Origin: Clostridium beijerinckii HUN142
GTDB lineage: Bacteria > Bacillota > Clostridia > Clostridiales > Clostridiaceae
Direction of reading: 5' to 3'
Assembly: GCF_000621745.1 (NCBI RefSeq)
Contig: NZ_JHXK01000005.1
Span: 62,001-126,000, forward strand
Length of the DNA stretch: 64,000 bases
The notes beneath the pieces were generated by a model. It was not told the origin of the DNA. It saw only the letters and a list, made by a program, of their open reading frames with translations, and did no database searches. Both the position numbers and the translations under genes were made by a program. Shown one piece after another: positions 24,912 to 36,294 of this stretch (positions within the stretch are counted from its first letter, which is position 1; every line of letters starts with the position of its first letter).

Positions 24912-26234
24912 TTATGTGTCTATAAGATTCTTTCCATCTATAGCAATGCTTTCATCCCTGTAATATTGCATTACTCTCTTAACATAATCCTGAACCCCTT
25001 GTGACATCTTACATAAATCATCATCTGATAAGACTCCATCTTTTTTTACATTTTGTGGTCCAGCATTATAAGCTGCTATTGCTATTTTTACATCACCATT
25101 AAATTGGTTTAGATATTCTTTTAGTAATTTTGACCCCCCATCGATATTTTGCTCTATATCATATCCGTCAGTCATTCCAAGATATGTATAATTCTGAGGC
25201 ATAATCTGCATCAATCCAGTAGCGCCTGAGCTTGACGTTGCTTTGGGATCAAAATCCGACTCTGCTTTAATTATAGCTAGTATCAATTTTGAATCTAGTC
25301 CATATTTATTTGCCGAATCATTTACCGAGTTATATATTTTTTTCATAGTATCACCTGCCCCCTTCGAGCTAGTGCTTAAAGGAATTGTATTAAATGGCTT
25401 ATATCTTTTTCCATCTGATCCAATCTTATATCCATCTATGGTAGTATCCGTTAGCATTTTTCCTGAAGTAGGATCTAAATAGTAATAATCACTTCCATTT
25501 GATGTAACCCATCCTGTTGCCATTGATCCATTATCATTTAGGTAATACCATGCTCCATCAAGATTTATCCAACCTGTCGCAACACTTCTATCAGTATTGA
25601 AATAATACCAGTTATTGTTCACATTAACCCATCCAAATTCCATCTCGCCAGTATCACTAAATACATATGTTGTATTGCCTATTTTATCAGTACCAGTCAC
25701 CATACTTCCATCATCGTTTGAGTAATACCACTTATCATTATTCTCAATCCATCCAGTATGTATTTTTCCATCTTTATCAAAATAGTACCATTTATCATTT
25801 ATCTTAGTCCATCCAGTATTTGTAGCCATAACCCCTGAATCTTTGAAATAATACAAATTAGAATTATCCTGCTGAATCCCAGTTGCCCTAGCACCAGAAT
25901 CAGTTAAAAAATACCAGTCCCCATTTAACTGTTTCCATCCTTTTACCATGATCCCAGTTTCATCCATATAGTACCAGTTTCCTTTATCCTCTAACCATCC
26001 AGTTGTCATTTTACCACTATCTTCATCTAAATGATACCAGCTATTATCCGGTTTAATCCATCCAATTGCTTTTGTGTTGTCAGACTTATAATAATACCAA
26101 GAGCCATTTTCGTCTTTCCAACCGATGCTTGATGATATATTTGTATCAGTAACATCTGCTTGTACATTTAATGTTGGAATAAAGCTTAGTGCAATTAATG
26201 CTGATAAAACTGCAAGCCTATTTTTAATATTCAA
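24912..26234 (-). CDS. Secreted SLT-type lytic transglycosylase with cell-wall-binding repeats
   Basis: Modular murein hydrolase of 440 residues. A signal peptide (MNIKNRLAVLSALIALSFIP...VQA) is followed by about eleven choline-binding-type repeats (GW-WYY units) to about residue 275. The C-terminal lysozyme-like SLT domain has the catalytic Glu in AIIKAESDFDP, then SGATGLMQIMP and IAAYNAGP, the three family motifs. It starts with TTG at 26234, like the GH25 gene, and the two 5' leaders are alike (AAGGAAGTGATGGGTTACTT here). The first 250 residues match the GH25 protein nearly repeat for repeat, so the pair comes from duplication with exchange of the catalytic part. Confidence 0.92.
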   Translation of the reverse strand: MNIKNRLAVLSALIALSFIPTLNVQADVTDTNISSSIGWKDENGSWYYYKSDNTKAIGWIKPDNSWYHLDEDSGKMTTGWLEDKGNWYYMDETGIMVKGWKQLNGDWYFLTDSGARATGIQQDNSNLYYFKDSGVMATNTGWTKINDKWYYFDKDGKIHTGWIENNDKWYYSNDDGSMVTGTDKIGNTTYVFSDTGEMEFGWVNVNNNWYYFNTDRSVATGWINLDGAWYYLNDNGSMATGWVTSNGSDYYYLDPTSGKMLTDTTIDGYKIGSDGKRYKPFNTIPLSTSSKGAGDTMKKIYNSVNDSANKYGLDSKLILAIIKAESDFDPKATSSSGATGLMQIMPQNYTYLGMTDGYDIEQNIDGGSKLLKEYLNQFNGDVKIAIAAYNAGPQNVKKDGVLSDDDLCKMSQGVQDYVKRVMQYYRDESIAIDGKNLIDT

Positions 26235-26294
26235 AGTAACCCATCACTTCCTTTTAACTTATTATTAATAAAAAATGTTATTAGACTAAATAAC

Positions 26295-26355
26295 TAATAC
26301 TGATTTTAAAAAGCTAAATTTCCTATTTAAAATTTATCACTAAAAATCAGTATTA
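26295..26355 (-). terminator. Inverted repeat after the LTA-synthase-like gene
   Basis: Perfect 13-bp arms TAATACTGATTTT (26295-26307) and AAAATCAGTATTA (26343-26355). On the minus strand it lies 20 bases past the stop and is followed by GTTATTTAG, a poor U-tract, so it may be a leaky terminator. Confidence 0.5.
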
Positions 26356-26375
26356 ATTATGTGTTTTATAGTTTT

Positions 26376-28202
26376 TTAATGTTCTTTATTATTTTTAAAG
26401 TAATTCTTTTCAATAATGGCTTCTGAAACTTTGAATTCATCTTTTAGATGCTTTACTTCTTTTTCATCTTTTGGGTTTCCTACAATTTGACCTTCATTTA
26501 AAATTGTAGCATCTCTATTCGTATTTACTAATACTCTTCCTATTGAATTATTCTCAAATTCACTTCTATCCTCACCAAGCAAGTATAATATTGTCGGTTT
26601 AAAATCTGTTTGCCCACCAGCTGTTGATATAACTTCTGGTTTTGAGTTCTTTGAGTAAATAATATAAGGAATCTTTCTTTGATTATCCTTCCACCAGTCT
26701 CCATCTAAAGGTGCATTTTCCATATCTTGTTCATAAAACTTATGAACACCGCAATGGTCACCGTAAATCATAACTACCGTATTATCCAATAAACCTTCCT
26801 TATCTAATTCTGCTATAAACTTTCCGATAGCCTCATCAGTATATCTTACAGATTGAAAATATTTTCCTAACATATTATCATCAAGTTCCTTAGGTAGGTT
26901 TAAATATTTTTTATCTTCTGGGATCTCAAAAGGGCCGTGACTTGTCAACGTAGTCATAAATGCATAATAAGGTTGTTTTTCATCTTTTAACTTTTGAGCT
27001 ACTTGCTTTAAATATGATTCATCTGAAAGTCCCAAGCCTATAATTTCATCTTGATTAAACTTTCCTACATCTAATATTTGATCTGCCCCATAGCTTTTAT
27101 GCATTTCTGTCCAATTCCAATTTCCAGGTGGTTCTGCATGAGTAGAAAGTGTAGAATATCCTTTACCTTCTAAAATATTTTGAAGTGTATTATATTGACT
27201 CCAAGGATAAGAATATACTGTAGTGCCTTCTCTTATAGGAAGTACTGATGCATTAACCATCAAATCACAATCTGAACTTGTTCCCGAATTATTTTGTTCA
27301 CGTATATTATTAAAATACAAGCTATTTGACAATAACTTATTTAAATTTGGTGTTATTTCTTTTCCATACACTTTTTGATTAATGACAAAGTTCTCCAGAG
27401 ACTCCACCTGTAGTGCAATTACATTTTTCCCTTTAAACACTCCCTTGTAACTATTATCAGGTAAATCTTCTTTATTAGCACTAAACCAATCTTCTATTTC
27501 TTTTTTATCTTCATCTGTTAAAGTCTTATTTTTATTTTTATAGAACTCAATATCAAAACCATGATATCCAAGTGGGCTCATATCTCCAAAAGTCTGAAAT
27601 GGCGCCCAAGACAATCTAAATACATTTTTCCCTTGATCCATTTGTTTAACATCTACTGTGTAATAACCAAGCCATATAACAAGTGCACTTGCGATAAATA
27701 CATACATTGTCTTTGCTACCCTAAAATATGCTTGACTTTCATTTGCTTCTTTAACTTTAATAAACTTATGTATTAAGAAGAGCATTATAAAGTCAATACT
27801 AAATACTAAATCCACTATTCTAAAATTAAATAAATATTTGCCTTCCGGATTAAATATCTCAGTATGCATTAAATGTCTTATAGATAAAAAAGTTTCATTT
27901 GAACGATAATACCAGATATCTGCAACAAAAAGGATTGTCACTAAAATATCTATTATTAAGGCAGCACTAAGCCTCCCCCTTTCTTTAAAAAGAAATATTG
28001 GACTGCATATCAATACTATTATTGCAATATGCACCCAAAGTACTGGACTATCAAAATAAGCACTTCCTAAACTTATACTTGATGAGTCTGGTGTCCTTAG
28101 CATAGATAATAGCAATGTTGATTTAGCTTGTAACATTGCTACCATAAATATAAATAACCAATTTTTTCGAACTAAATTTTTCATTCTTTCTTTTGTTTCC
28201 AT
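26376..28202 (-). CDS. LTA synthase family protein (membrane sulfatase-fold phosphoglycerol transferase)
   Basis: Polytopic membrane enzyme with five helices in the first 185 residues and an extracellular sulfatase-fold domain. The metal and nucleophile residues can be seen: Glu267 in ALQVESLENF, the nucleophile Thr308 in NNSGTSSDC, and YGDHCGVH near 485 for the second metal site. It would move glycerol phosphate from phosphatidylglycerol onto lipoteichoic acid or a related polymer. Start placed at the ATG at 28202 (METKERM) because GGAG is 7 bases upstream; the earlier ATG at 28208 is too close to it. Length of 608 residues is slightly below typical LtaS. It has its own promoter (28238-28266). 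Confidence 0.9.
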   Translation of the reverse strand: METKERMKNLVRKNWLFIFMVAMLQAKSTLLLSMLRTPDSSSISLGSAYFDSPVLWVHIAIIVLICSPIFLFKERGRLSAALIIDILVTILFVADIWYYRSNETFLSIRHLMHTEIFNPEGKYLFNFRIVDLVFSIDFIMLFLIHKFIKVKEANESQAYFRVAKTMYVFIASALVIWLGYYTVDVKQMDQGKNVFRLSWAPFQTFGDMSPLGYHGFDIEFYKNKNKTLTDEDKKEIEDWFSANKEDLPDNSYKGVFKGKNVIALQVESLENFVINQKVYGKEITPNLNKLLSNSLYFNNIREQNNSGTSSDCDLMVNASVLPIREGTTVYSYPWSQYNTLQNILEGKGYSTLSTHAEPPGNWNWTEMHKSYGADQILDVGKFNQDEIIGLGLSDESYLKQVAQKLKDEKQPYYAFMTTLTSHGPFEIPEDKKYLNLPKELDDNMLGKYFQSVRYTDEAIGKFIAELDKEGLLDNTVVMIYGDHCGVHKFYEQDMENAPLDGDWWKDNQRKIPYIIYSKNSKPEVISTAGGQTDFKPTILYLLGEDRSEFENNSIGRVLVNTNRDATILNEGQIVGNPKDEKEVKHLKDEFKVSEAIIEKNYFKNNKEH

Positions 28203-28237
28203 TTTCATTCTCCATTAATATCCATTTTTCTTCCTAC

Positions 28238-28266
28238 ATTATAACTCAAACTTTATCTTTTACCAA
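28238..28266 (-). promoter_or_regulatory. Promoter of the LTA-synthase-like gene
   Basis: Minus strand -35 TTGGTA (28261-28266), a 17-base spacer and -10 TATAAT (28238-28243), 36 bases before the start codon. The gap 28267-28533 shows nothing else that I can support. Confidence 0.6.
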
Positions 28267-28533
28267 TATAATTTTATTAAAAGATAATTACAATATTTTA
28301 ATATAAATATGAATCTCAATTAAATTATAAATCATTACTACTAATTATCATAAGTTTAAAATTACTTATTATTATTAAATATTTGATAATTTCCTTAATT
28401 TATCGACGCTTAAGGGCTTAATTAATCAAAGTTTATCTTAAAATATCAAGTAATGCGATTAAATAGCTTTATAATTAATAAATTACACTAGAACCTATAT
28501 AATATCAACCCGGAATCATTTACATATTAAGAT

Positions 28534-28597
28534 AAAAAAAGGATAAAAGCTACTTGTGCAAATTCCTAATTTACATCAAAATTGCATACTTTTATCC
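28534..28597 (-). terminator. Terminator after the ZnuA-like gene
   Basis: Arms GGATAAAAG (28541-28549) and CTTTTATCC (28589-28597) are perfect, with extra TGCA pairing inside. On the minus strand seven Us follow the stem (28534-28540). It lies about 140 bases past the stop codon. Confidence 0.75.
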
Positions 28598-28737
28598 AAA
28601 ATAAAACTTATAATTTAAATAAACTACATTAATATATCAAACATGTCCCTTCTTTTTTTATATTCCTAATACTCCACAATTAAAATTTCTCCATTGAAAT
28701 AAATTTAGTTTTTCGATGATTGGAACAAAGAACTCTT

Positions 28738-29643
28738 CTATTCATCTTTTAGGCATCCATAGATTTCATCTAAATTGTATCTCATTGATTCCAAATAGCT
28801 CTTATCATCTTCTTTAGATTCTAATGTTAATATTGGTACTACTTTTGCACCTACTTCTTTTGCTAAAGTTTCTGAAACCTTAGGACTTGCAAGTGATTCT
28901 GAAAAAACAGTTTTTATATTACTTTCTTTACAAAAGCTAACCAAGTCTTCTAATTGTTTGGGTGTCGGTTCACCTTCAGCAAATAAATTTTCTACTGATT
29001 TCTGTGTTAACCCAAAATCCCTACATAAGTATCCAAAAGCAGCATGTCCTGTTATAAAGTTCTTTTTATTTAATGCTTCAAATTTAGGTTTGTATTCACC
29101 ATATAGATTTTCTAATTCACCTTTGAATTTGCTGTAGTTTCCCTCGTAATAATCCTTATTCTTCTCATCCAATTTCACAAGAGTATTTTTTATATTTTCA
29201 GATTGTATTTCTGCATTTTTTAAACTTAACCAGCTATGAGGATCAATAGCATCTTCTTCTTTTCTAGCTTCTACACCTGTACTCGAATCTACAACAGGTA
29301 TATTTTTATCTTTAATTACATCATTAACCTTATCTATCCAACTTTCCATTCCAAGTCCATTATAGATAAACGCATCACTTTTAGTTAATCCTTCAAGGTC
29401 TTGAGCCTTCGGATCATATTCATGGGGTTCCACGTTATTTGGAATTAAGCAAGTAACATCTGCCTTATCTCCAGCTATTTCTTCTGTAAACTCTTTTAAT
29501 GGATAAATTGAAACTGTAATTTTTAATTTATCATCTTTTGTGTCTTTCGTATTTTCAGTCGTAGTTTTTGTATTAGCTCCGCAACCTATTAGCATAACAC
29601 CAGTTAGTAGCGCTAAAATTCCTGAAATAATTTTCTTTTTCAT
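28738..29643 (-). CDS. Zinc/manganese ABC transporter substrate-binding lipoprotein (ZnuA/TroA cluster A-I)
   Basis: Metal-binding lipoprotein of 301 residues. The lipobox is GVMLIGCGA. Metal ligands typical of cluster A-I are seen in NNVEPHEYDP, DPHSWLS, TGHAAFGYL and, near the end, the FSES/VPILTLE region. The acidic-histidine-rich loop of ZnuA is reduced to a few residues. Start placed at the ATG at 29643 with GGAGGTGCAGAT upstream; a longer in-frame reading to 29715 lacks a lipoprotein signal at its N-terminus. No membrane or ATPase component is adjacent, so it is an orphan here. It has a strong promoter whose -10 overlaps an AT-rich sequence resembling half a Zur box. Confidence 0.87.
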   Translation of the reverse strand: MKKKIISGILALLTGVMLIGCGANTKTTTENTKDTKDDKLKITVSIYPLKEFTEEIAGDKADVTCLIPNNVEPHEYDPKAQDLEGLTKSDAFIYNGLGMESWIDKVNDVIKDKNIPVVDSSTGVEARKEEDAIDPHSWLSLKNAEIQSENIKNTLVKLDEKNKDYYEGNYSKFKGELENLYGEYKPKFEALNKKNFITGHAAFGYLCRDFGLTQKSVENLFAEGEPTPKQLEDLVSFCKESNIKTVFSESLASPKVSETLAKEVGAKVVPILTLESKEDDKSYLESMRYNLDEIYGCLKDE

Positions 29644-29686
29644 ATCTGCACCTCCACATGCATACGATTTGCATTTGCATTTAATA

Positions 29687-29715
29687 ATATTACGCTTAAC
29701 ATTTAAATATGTCAA
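29687..29715 (-). promoter_or_regulatory. Promoter of the ZnuA-like gene
   Basis: Minus strand -35 TTGACA (29710-29715), 17-base spacer, -10 TAATAT (29687-29692). The sequence GCGTAATATTATTAA across the -10 resembles the CGTAAT-N-ATTACG Zur box on its first half only. Confidence 0.65.
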
Positions 29716-29868
29716 TAATATCTAAAATCTGATATTAGTTATTATTCTTTATAAATCTTGCTACATTTCATATATGGTACTAGTTATTACATTTTTCATT
29801 ATAAAAAAATTTATCCCTCTAAAATCAATATCAGGCCTTTCTTTCTAATTACCGTAATATGTTTTATA

Positions 29869-29934
29869 AAAAAATTGAGCATAATACTTTTATTAAATGT
29901 TTCGTTAGAAACCACAATAAAAGTATTATGCTCA
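29869..29934 (-). terminator. Strong terminator after the GH1 gene
   Basis: Perfect 19-bp arms TGAGCATAATACTTTTATT (29876-29894) and its complement (29916-29934), with a further GTTTC/GAAAC pair in the loop. On the minus strand AATTTTTTTAT follows. It lies 33 bases past the stop of the GH1 gene. Confidence 0.85.
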
Positions 29935-29967
29935 TTTCAGTAATTCTATATTTAAATATAGTTTATA

Positions 29968-32321
<2,354 letters not shown>

Positions 32322-32334
32322 ATTTTTCTACTCC

Positions 32335-32478
32335 CTAATAATAACAATCTATTGCTTGATGACTTGGATAATAGGTTCCGCCTTCTAATTCTAGATATCC
32401 ACCTTCTAATTGGTTCGCAGTTATTGCTCCTCCATATAAGAAATCATTTAGCAATCCTTGAAATTTATTATTCAACAT
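32335..32478 (-). pseudogene. Degenerate 47-codon remnant of a GH1 6-phospho-beta-glucosidase gene
   Basis: A short frame starting at the ATG at 32478 and ending with TAG at 32335. Its first 28 residues ([20 protein letters not shown] onward) match residues 1-28 of the GH1 protein at 22 positions; then it jumps in frame to LELEGGTYYPSHQAIDCYYY, matching residues 55-73 of GH1. So codons 29-54 are deleted and everything after 73 is lost. The ribosome site (AGGAGAAC) and start codon are intact, so a 47-residue peptide could still be made. Its stop overlaps the ribosome site region of the HAD gene. No catalytic residue of GH1 is retained. Confidence 0.85.
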
Positions 32479-32507
32479 TCTTTGTTCTCCTGATTTTGCA
32501 AAGTTTA

Positions 32508-33869
32508 CTACTTATTTTTCTCTAGTTTTTCTATTCTTTCAGCAAATTGTGGTAAGTGTTTTTTATGTGCAAGTAACATTTCATCTAATAAATCTTTAGC
32601 AATTTGTCCACTTGGAACTAATGGATTTATTGTAAATGCATGAAGAGCTTTGTTGTAGTTTCCTGTAACCGCTGCTGAAATTGTTGTTTCTTCCATTCCC
32701 TTCATTATTTGAACCATACCTCTTGGCGCTGGATCAAACTTTCCAAAGTTAATAGGTTCTGGTCCATGAGACGTGATTGTACTTGAAACTTCTACGATAG
32801 AGTCATATGGAAGATCCTCTAATGCGCCATTATTCTTTGTGCTAACTACCATAGTTGTTCTCTTATTATTGTAGATTGAAGCAATTAATTCACAAGCAGC
32901 ATCACTGTAGTGAGTTCCACCTCTCTTAGTTAATTGTTCTGGTTTATAGTCAAGCTTTGGATCTTTATATAGTTCAAACAATTCTGCCTCTGTTCTTTTT
33001 ACAACCTCCGCTCTAGTTTCACCTTTTGAGTAACTTTCAAGTTCCTCTTTCAACATATCATCTGTAATATAATAATATCTGTGATAAGGACAAGGCAATA
33101 TTCCCAAGTCTTTAATTTGCTCATAATTAAACTTGATATCTTTAATATTGGCAACTCCTGCATCTTTCTTTTCTTCTGCTAATAATGGGTTATACAATTT
33201 TTCAATTACTTCTGCAGTTCTTTCATTTCCTTCTTTATCCCATACTCTATGCCAGTGAAAGTGGTTTAACCCTGCAAACTTAAAGAATAATTCACTTGAA
33301 GGAACTCCAAGCATCTTTGCATCATCTTCTATACAGTTGATTGGAACATTACATAGTCCAACAGTTCTGTCCCATCCGCCATATTTTATAGCTGCTTCAG
33401 TCACCATTCCTGATGGATTTGTGAAGTTAACAAGCCATGCATTAGGGCATAACTCTCTCATATCGTCTATTATGTCTAATATTACTGGAATTGTTCTAAA
33501 TGCTTTAAACATACCACCAGCACCGTTAGTCTCTTGTCCAATTATTCCATGGCTTAAAGGAATTCTTTCATCCTTTATTCTTGCATCTAAAAGTCCTACT
33601 CTAAATTGAGTTGACACAAAATCCGCATCCTTAAGGGCCTCTCTCCTATCTAAAGTTAAATTAACTTTCCAATCCAACCCTGCTGCCTTAACCATTCTTT
33701 GAGCCATTGCTCCAACTATTTCTAACTTCTCTTTTCCATCTTCAATATCTACAAGCCATATTTCTTTAATAGGCAGTTCATCTTTCCTTTTTATAAACCC
33801 TTCAATTAATTCAGGAGTGTAACTTGATCCTCCACCAATAGTAACTATTTTGATTTTTTCTTTTTTCAT
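32508..33869 (-). CDS. GH4 family 6-phospho-beta-glucosidase (LicH/CelF type)
   Basis: NAD- and metal-dependent glycosidase of family GH4, 453 residues. The Rossmann opening is VTIGGGSSYTPELIEG. NFTNPSG binds the substrate, and the metal ligands are the Cys in GLCNVP and the His in GLNHFHW. The pair of 6-phospho-beta-glucosidases of different mechanism (GH4 here, GH1 downstream) in one run is notable. GGGAGG lies before the ATG. It is first of the run; the 476-base gap upstream probably holds the promoter. Confidence 0.92.
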   Translation of the reverse strand: MKKEKIKIVTIGGGSSYTPELIEGFIKRKDELPIKEIWLVDIEDGKEKLEIVGAMAQRMVKAAGLDWKVNLTLDRREALKDADFVSTQFRVGLLDARIKDERIPLSHGIIGQETNGAGGMFKAFRTIPVILDIIDDMRELCPNAWLVNFTNPSGMVTEAAIKYGGWDRTVGLCNVPINCIEDDAKMLGVPSSELFFKFAGLNHFHWHRVWDKEGNERTAEVIEKLYNPLLAEEKKDAGVANIKDIKFNYEQIKDLGILPCPYHRYYYITDDMLKEELESYSKGETRAEVVKRTEAELFELYKDPKLDYKPEQLTKRGGTHYSDAACELIASIYNNKRTTMVVSTKNNGALEDLPYDSIVEVSSTITSHGPEPINFGKFDPAPRGMVQIMKGMEETTISAAVTGNYNKALHAFTINPLVPSGQIAKDLLDEMLLAHKKHLPQFAERIEKLEKNK

Positions 33870-34345
33870 TAATTATTTCCTCCCTTAATCTCGCCTCAGG
33901 CAAATTTTAAATTTAGGATATTTTCCTAATCTGAAAATTCCTTGGATATAAAATACAAGAGCTACTTTTTTATAAAATACATATAAGTAATCCTTTACCT
34001 AAAAGATATCACACCCAAAAATAAAATACCTTATTTTTTCGGATTTAGTGACACATGCTACTATTTAGTTATTTGTTTTTTTATAAAACAGTTTGTTTCA
34101 TAATATAGCTAGTCTAACTACTTACTAGGAATCAATAAGCAAAATGATGGGAATATTATACCTAAACAAATTTCAGTAATATTTAATATAAAACATAAAA
34201 TTAATAGATAATAAGAGTTATAATGAATTTATTCTCACCATGAATTCTTTTCCAAAGGAAACTGATTTGAATCGAATTTTTAATAGATTACTATATCTTC
34301 CATACTTTAATCAATCTTAAAATAATTATAAAAAGAAGGTGTACT
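33870..34345. other. Divergent intergenic region between GH4 and ABC transporter genes
   Basis: No gene seen. On the minus-strand side there is a short hairpin TTAGGA/TCCTAA close to 33911-33930, upstream of the GH4 ribosome site. TGTTTTTTTATAAAACA near 34075-34091 is an AT-rich imperfect palindrome that could be a regulator site. Promoters for both directions should lie here, but I cannot assign boxes with confidence. Confidence 0.35.
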
Positions 34346-35260
34346 ATGGCAAAGCAAATATTGTTATTAGATAATGTTCATAAATCTATAAAAAATAAAG
34401 AAATTGTTAAAGGCATTACCTTTTCAATTAATGAAGGTGAGGTTTTGGGTTTTCTTGGTCCAAATGGTGCCGGAAAGTCTACCACTTTAAGAATGATTGT
34501 CGGCCTTTCTTCCCCTACTAGTGGAAAAATTTTAATCGATGGCTATTCAATTACTAAGGATTATGTTAAGGCTATGTCTAAAGTTGGATGTATTATAGAA
34601 GGTCCAGATATGTATAATTATTTAAGTGGTTTAGAAAATTTGAAGATGCTTGCTTCTATGAATAAAAATGTTACTAATGAAGATATAACAAGAGTAATTG
34701 AACTTGTAGGAATGCAGAATAGAATAAATGAGAAAGTGTCTACTTATTCTTTGGGAATGAAACAAAGGTTAGGACTTGCGCAAGCTCTTATTCATAAGCC
34801 AAAGCTTCTTATATTAGATGAGCCTACAAATGGACTTGATCCTTCAGGAATAAATGAGTTTAGACATATTATTAAAGATCTTGCTAAAAAAGAAAATATT
34901 GCTGTTCTCGTTTCTAGCCATTTGATATCTGAGGTTGAATTAATGTGTGATACTGTTGCAATAATAAAAAGTGGTACTTTACTAAAATACGCTTCAGTCT
35001 CTGAACTTATAAGTGATAAAGAAGTTTCCTTTGTTCTAAGTGATAATTCAAAGGGAATTAAAATATTAAAAGACAAGTGGAATATTGATAGTTCACTAAT
35101 AAACAATACGATAATAGCAAAAGTTGATGTATCAAAAATTGAAAAAATTAATTCTTCGTTTATCGAAGAAGAAATAGCAATAAAGTTCGTAAGTATAAAT
35201 CAGAAAACTTTGGAGGATCTGTTTTTATCACTTACAGAAAGTAACTCTATTGTTAGTTAA
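34346..35260 (+). CDS. ABC transporter ATP-binding protein (BcrA/antibiotic-transport type)
   Basis: 304 residues. Walker A GPNGAGKST, signature YSLGMKQRLGLAQAL, Walker B LLILDEPTNGLDP and the H-loop SSHLISE are all present, followed by the C-terminal tail usual for ABC-2 exporters of the BcrA type. It forms an operon with the permease that follows (ribosome site of the permease overlaps this gene's stop). AGAAGGTGTAC precedes the ATG. These systems commonly export peptide antibiotics or lipids, but no sensor or immunity gene lies next to it, so the substrate is unknown. Confidence 0.92.
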   Translation: MAKQILLLDNVHKSIKNKEIVKGITFSINEGEVLGFLGPNGAGKSTTLRMIVGLSSPTSGKILIDGYSITKDYVKAMSKVGCIIEGPDMYNYLSGLENLKMLASMNKNVTNEDITRVIELVGMQNRINEKVSTYSLGMKQRLGLAQALIHKPKLLILDEPTNGLDPSGINEFRHIIKDLAKKENIAVLVSSHLISEVELMCDTVAIIKSGTLLKYASVSELISDKEVSFVLSDNSKGIKILKDKWNIDSSLINNTIIAKVDVSKIEKINSSFIEEEIAIKFVSINQKTLEDLFLSLTESNSIVS

Positions 35261-35273
35261 GGAGGTGTATATA

Positions 35274-36278
35274 TTGCTAGTATTAGTTAAAAATGAAGTT
35301 AATAAAATATTATATAAGCGAAAACTCCTACTTATTAGTGCTATAATCCTAATTTTAGTTTCACTTTTTGCATACGGCCAAAATTATCAATATCAAAACA
35401 CTTTGAATAAGTATTTAAAGACAACTACTCAAAGTGGCGATATCCCTTGGCAGTCATTGCAAAAACAACAAATTCAGGACCTAAAAAATAGGCTTAATAG
35501 ACCTGATACCCCTGACGAAAGTAAGCCCTCAATTAATATTCAAATTCAGCAAAACCAGTATTATTTAGATAACAACATAAATCCAATTACTCCAAGTGCT
35601 GCAAAATTTTCAGTTAAGCTAATGGAACAGTCCATATCAGTATTACTACCTTTACTAATAATTCTATTGGCTGGGGATAGCGTATGTGGAGAATTTTCTG
35701 CTAAAACTATAAAAGTACTGCTAACAAGAGCTGTTCCTCGATGGAAGATATTACTTAGTAAATATATAGCACTTCTAATCATGTTTTCTATAGTAATTCT
35801 AGAGATGGCTCTATTTTCAATTTTAATTTCTGATTTATTTTTTAATAACTGGGGATTTAACGAGCCTGTAGCTACAGGTTTTAGCTCTGCTTCCGGAACC
35901 TTAGATGTTTCCAATGTAATCAAAGTAACCGAATTGCAATATTTAATTCTCGTATACTCTCTTGGATGGTTTGTATCAATTGTTATCGGTACAATTTCAT
36001 TTATGATTTCAGTTTTAGTAAGAAATACAGCTACTTCCATAGGTATAATGATGGCTACATTAGTTGGGGGAGGTTTTCTTAGATTGTTTCTAAATGATTG
36101 GCCTTCAATAAAGTACTTTTTTGCCATCAATCTAAACTTACCTCAGTATCTTACAGGATCATATACTCCAATAAGTGGAATGTCATTAAGTTTTAGCACT
36201 TTAGTACTTCTAGCTTGGGCTATAGGTGCATTTATTGTTAGTTTTATTGTATTTTTAAAACAAGATGTATTAGTTTAA
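35274..36278 (+). CDS. ABC-2 type transporter permease
   Basis: 334 residues, six membrane helices, with the long extracytoplasmic loop after the first helix that is typical of ABC-2 permeases in Bacillota. Start is a TTG at 35274 with AAGGAGG eight bases before it; the ribosome site overlaps the stop of the ATPase gene. The segment GDSVCGEFSAKTIKVLLTRA and then VPRWKILLSKYIALL is the usual coupling region after TM2. Works with the ATPase upstream. Confidence 0.88.
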   Translation: MLVLVKNEVNKILYKRKLLLISAIILILVSLFAYGQNYQYQNTLNKYLKTTTQSGDIPWQSLQKQQIQDLKNRLNRPDTPDESKPSINIQIQQNQYYLDNNINPITPSAAKFSVKLMEQSISVLLPLLIILLAGDSVCGEFSAKTIKVLLTRAVPRWKILLSKYIALLIMFSIVILEMALFSILISDLFFNNWGFNEPVATGFSSASGTLDVSNVIKVTELQYLILVYSLGWFVSIVIGTISFMISVLVRNTATSIGIMMATLVGGGFLRLFLNDWPSIKYFFAINLNLPQYLTGSYTPISGMSLSFSTLVLLAWAIGAFIVSFIVFLKQDVLV

Positions 36279-36294
36279 AAAGGAGGGATTTAAA

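Noticed and set aside
28738..29643. Zur box overlapping the znuA-like promoter
   Set aside because: Only one half of the palindrome fits the consensus, so I did not annotate it as an operator.
35561..36130. 189-residue minus-strand frame opposite the ABC-2 permease
   Set aside because: Antisense shadow of a membrane protein gene with clear operon context on the other strand.
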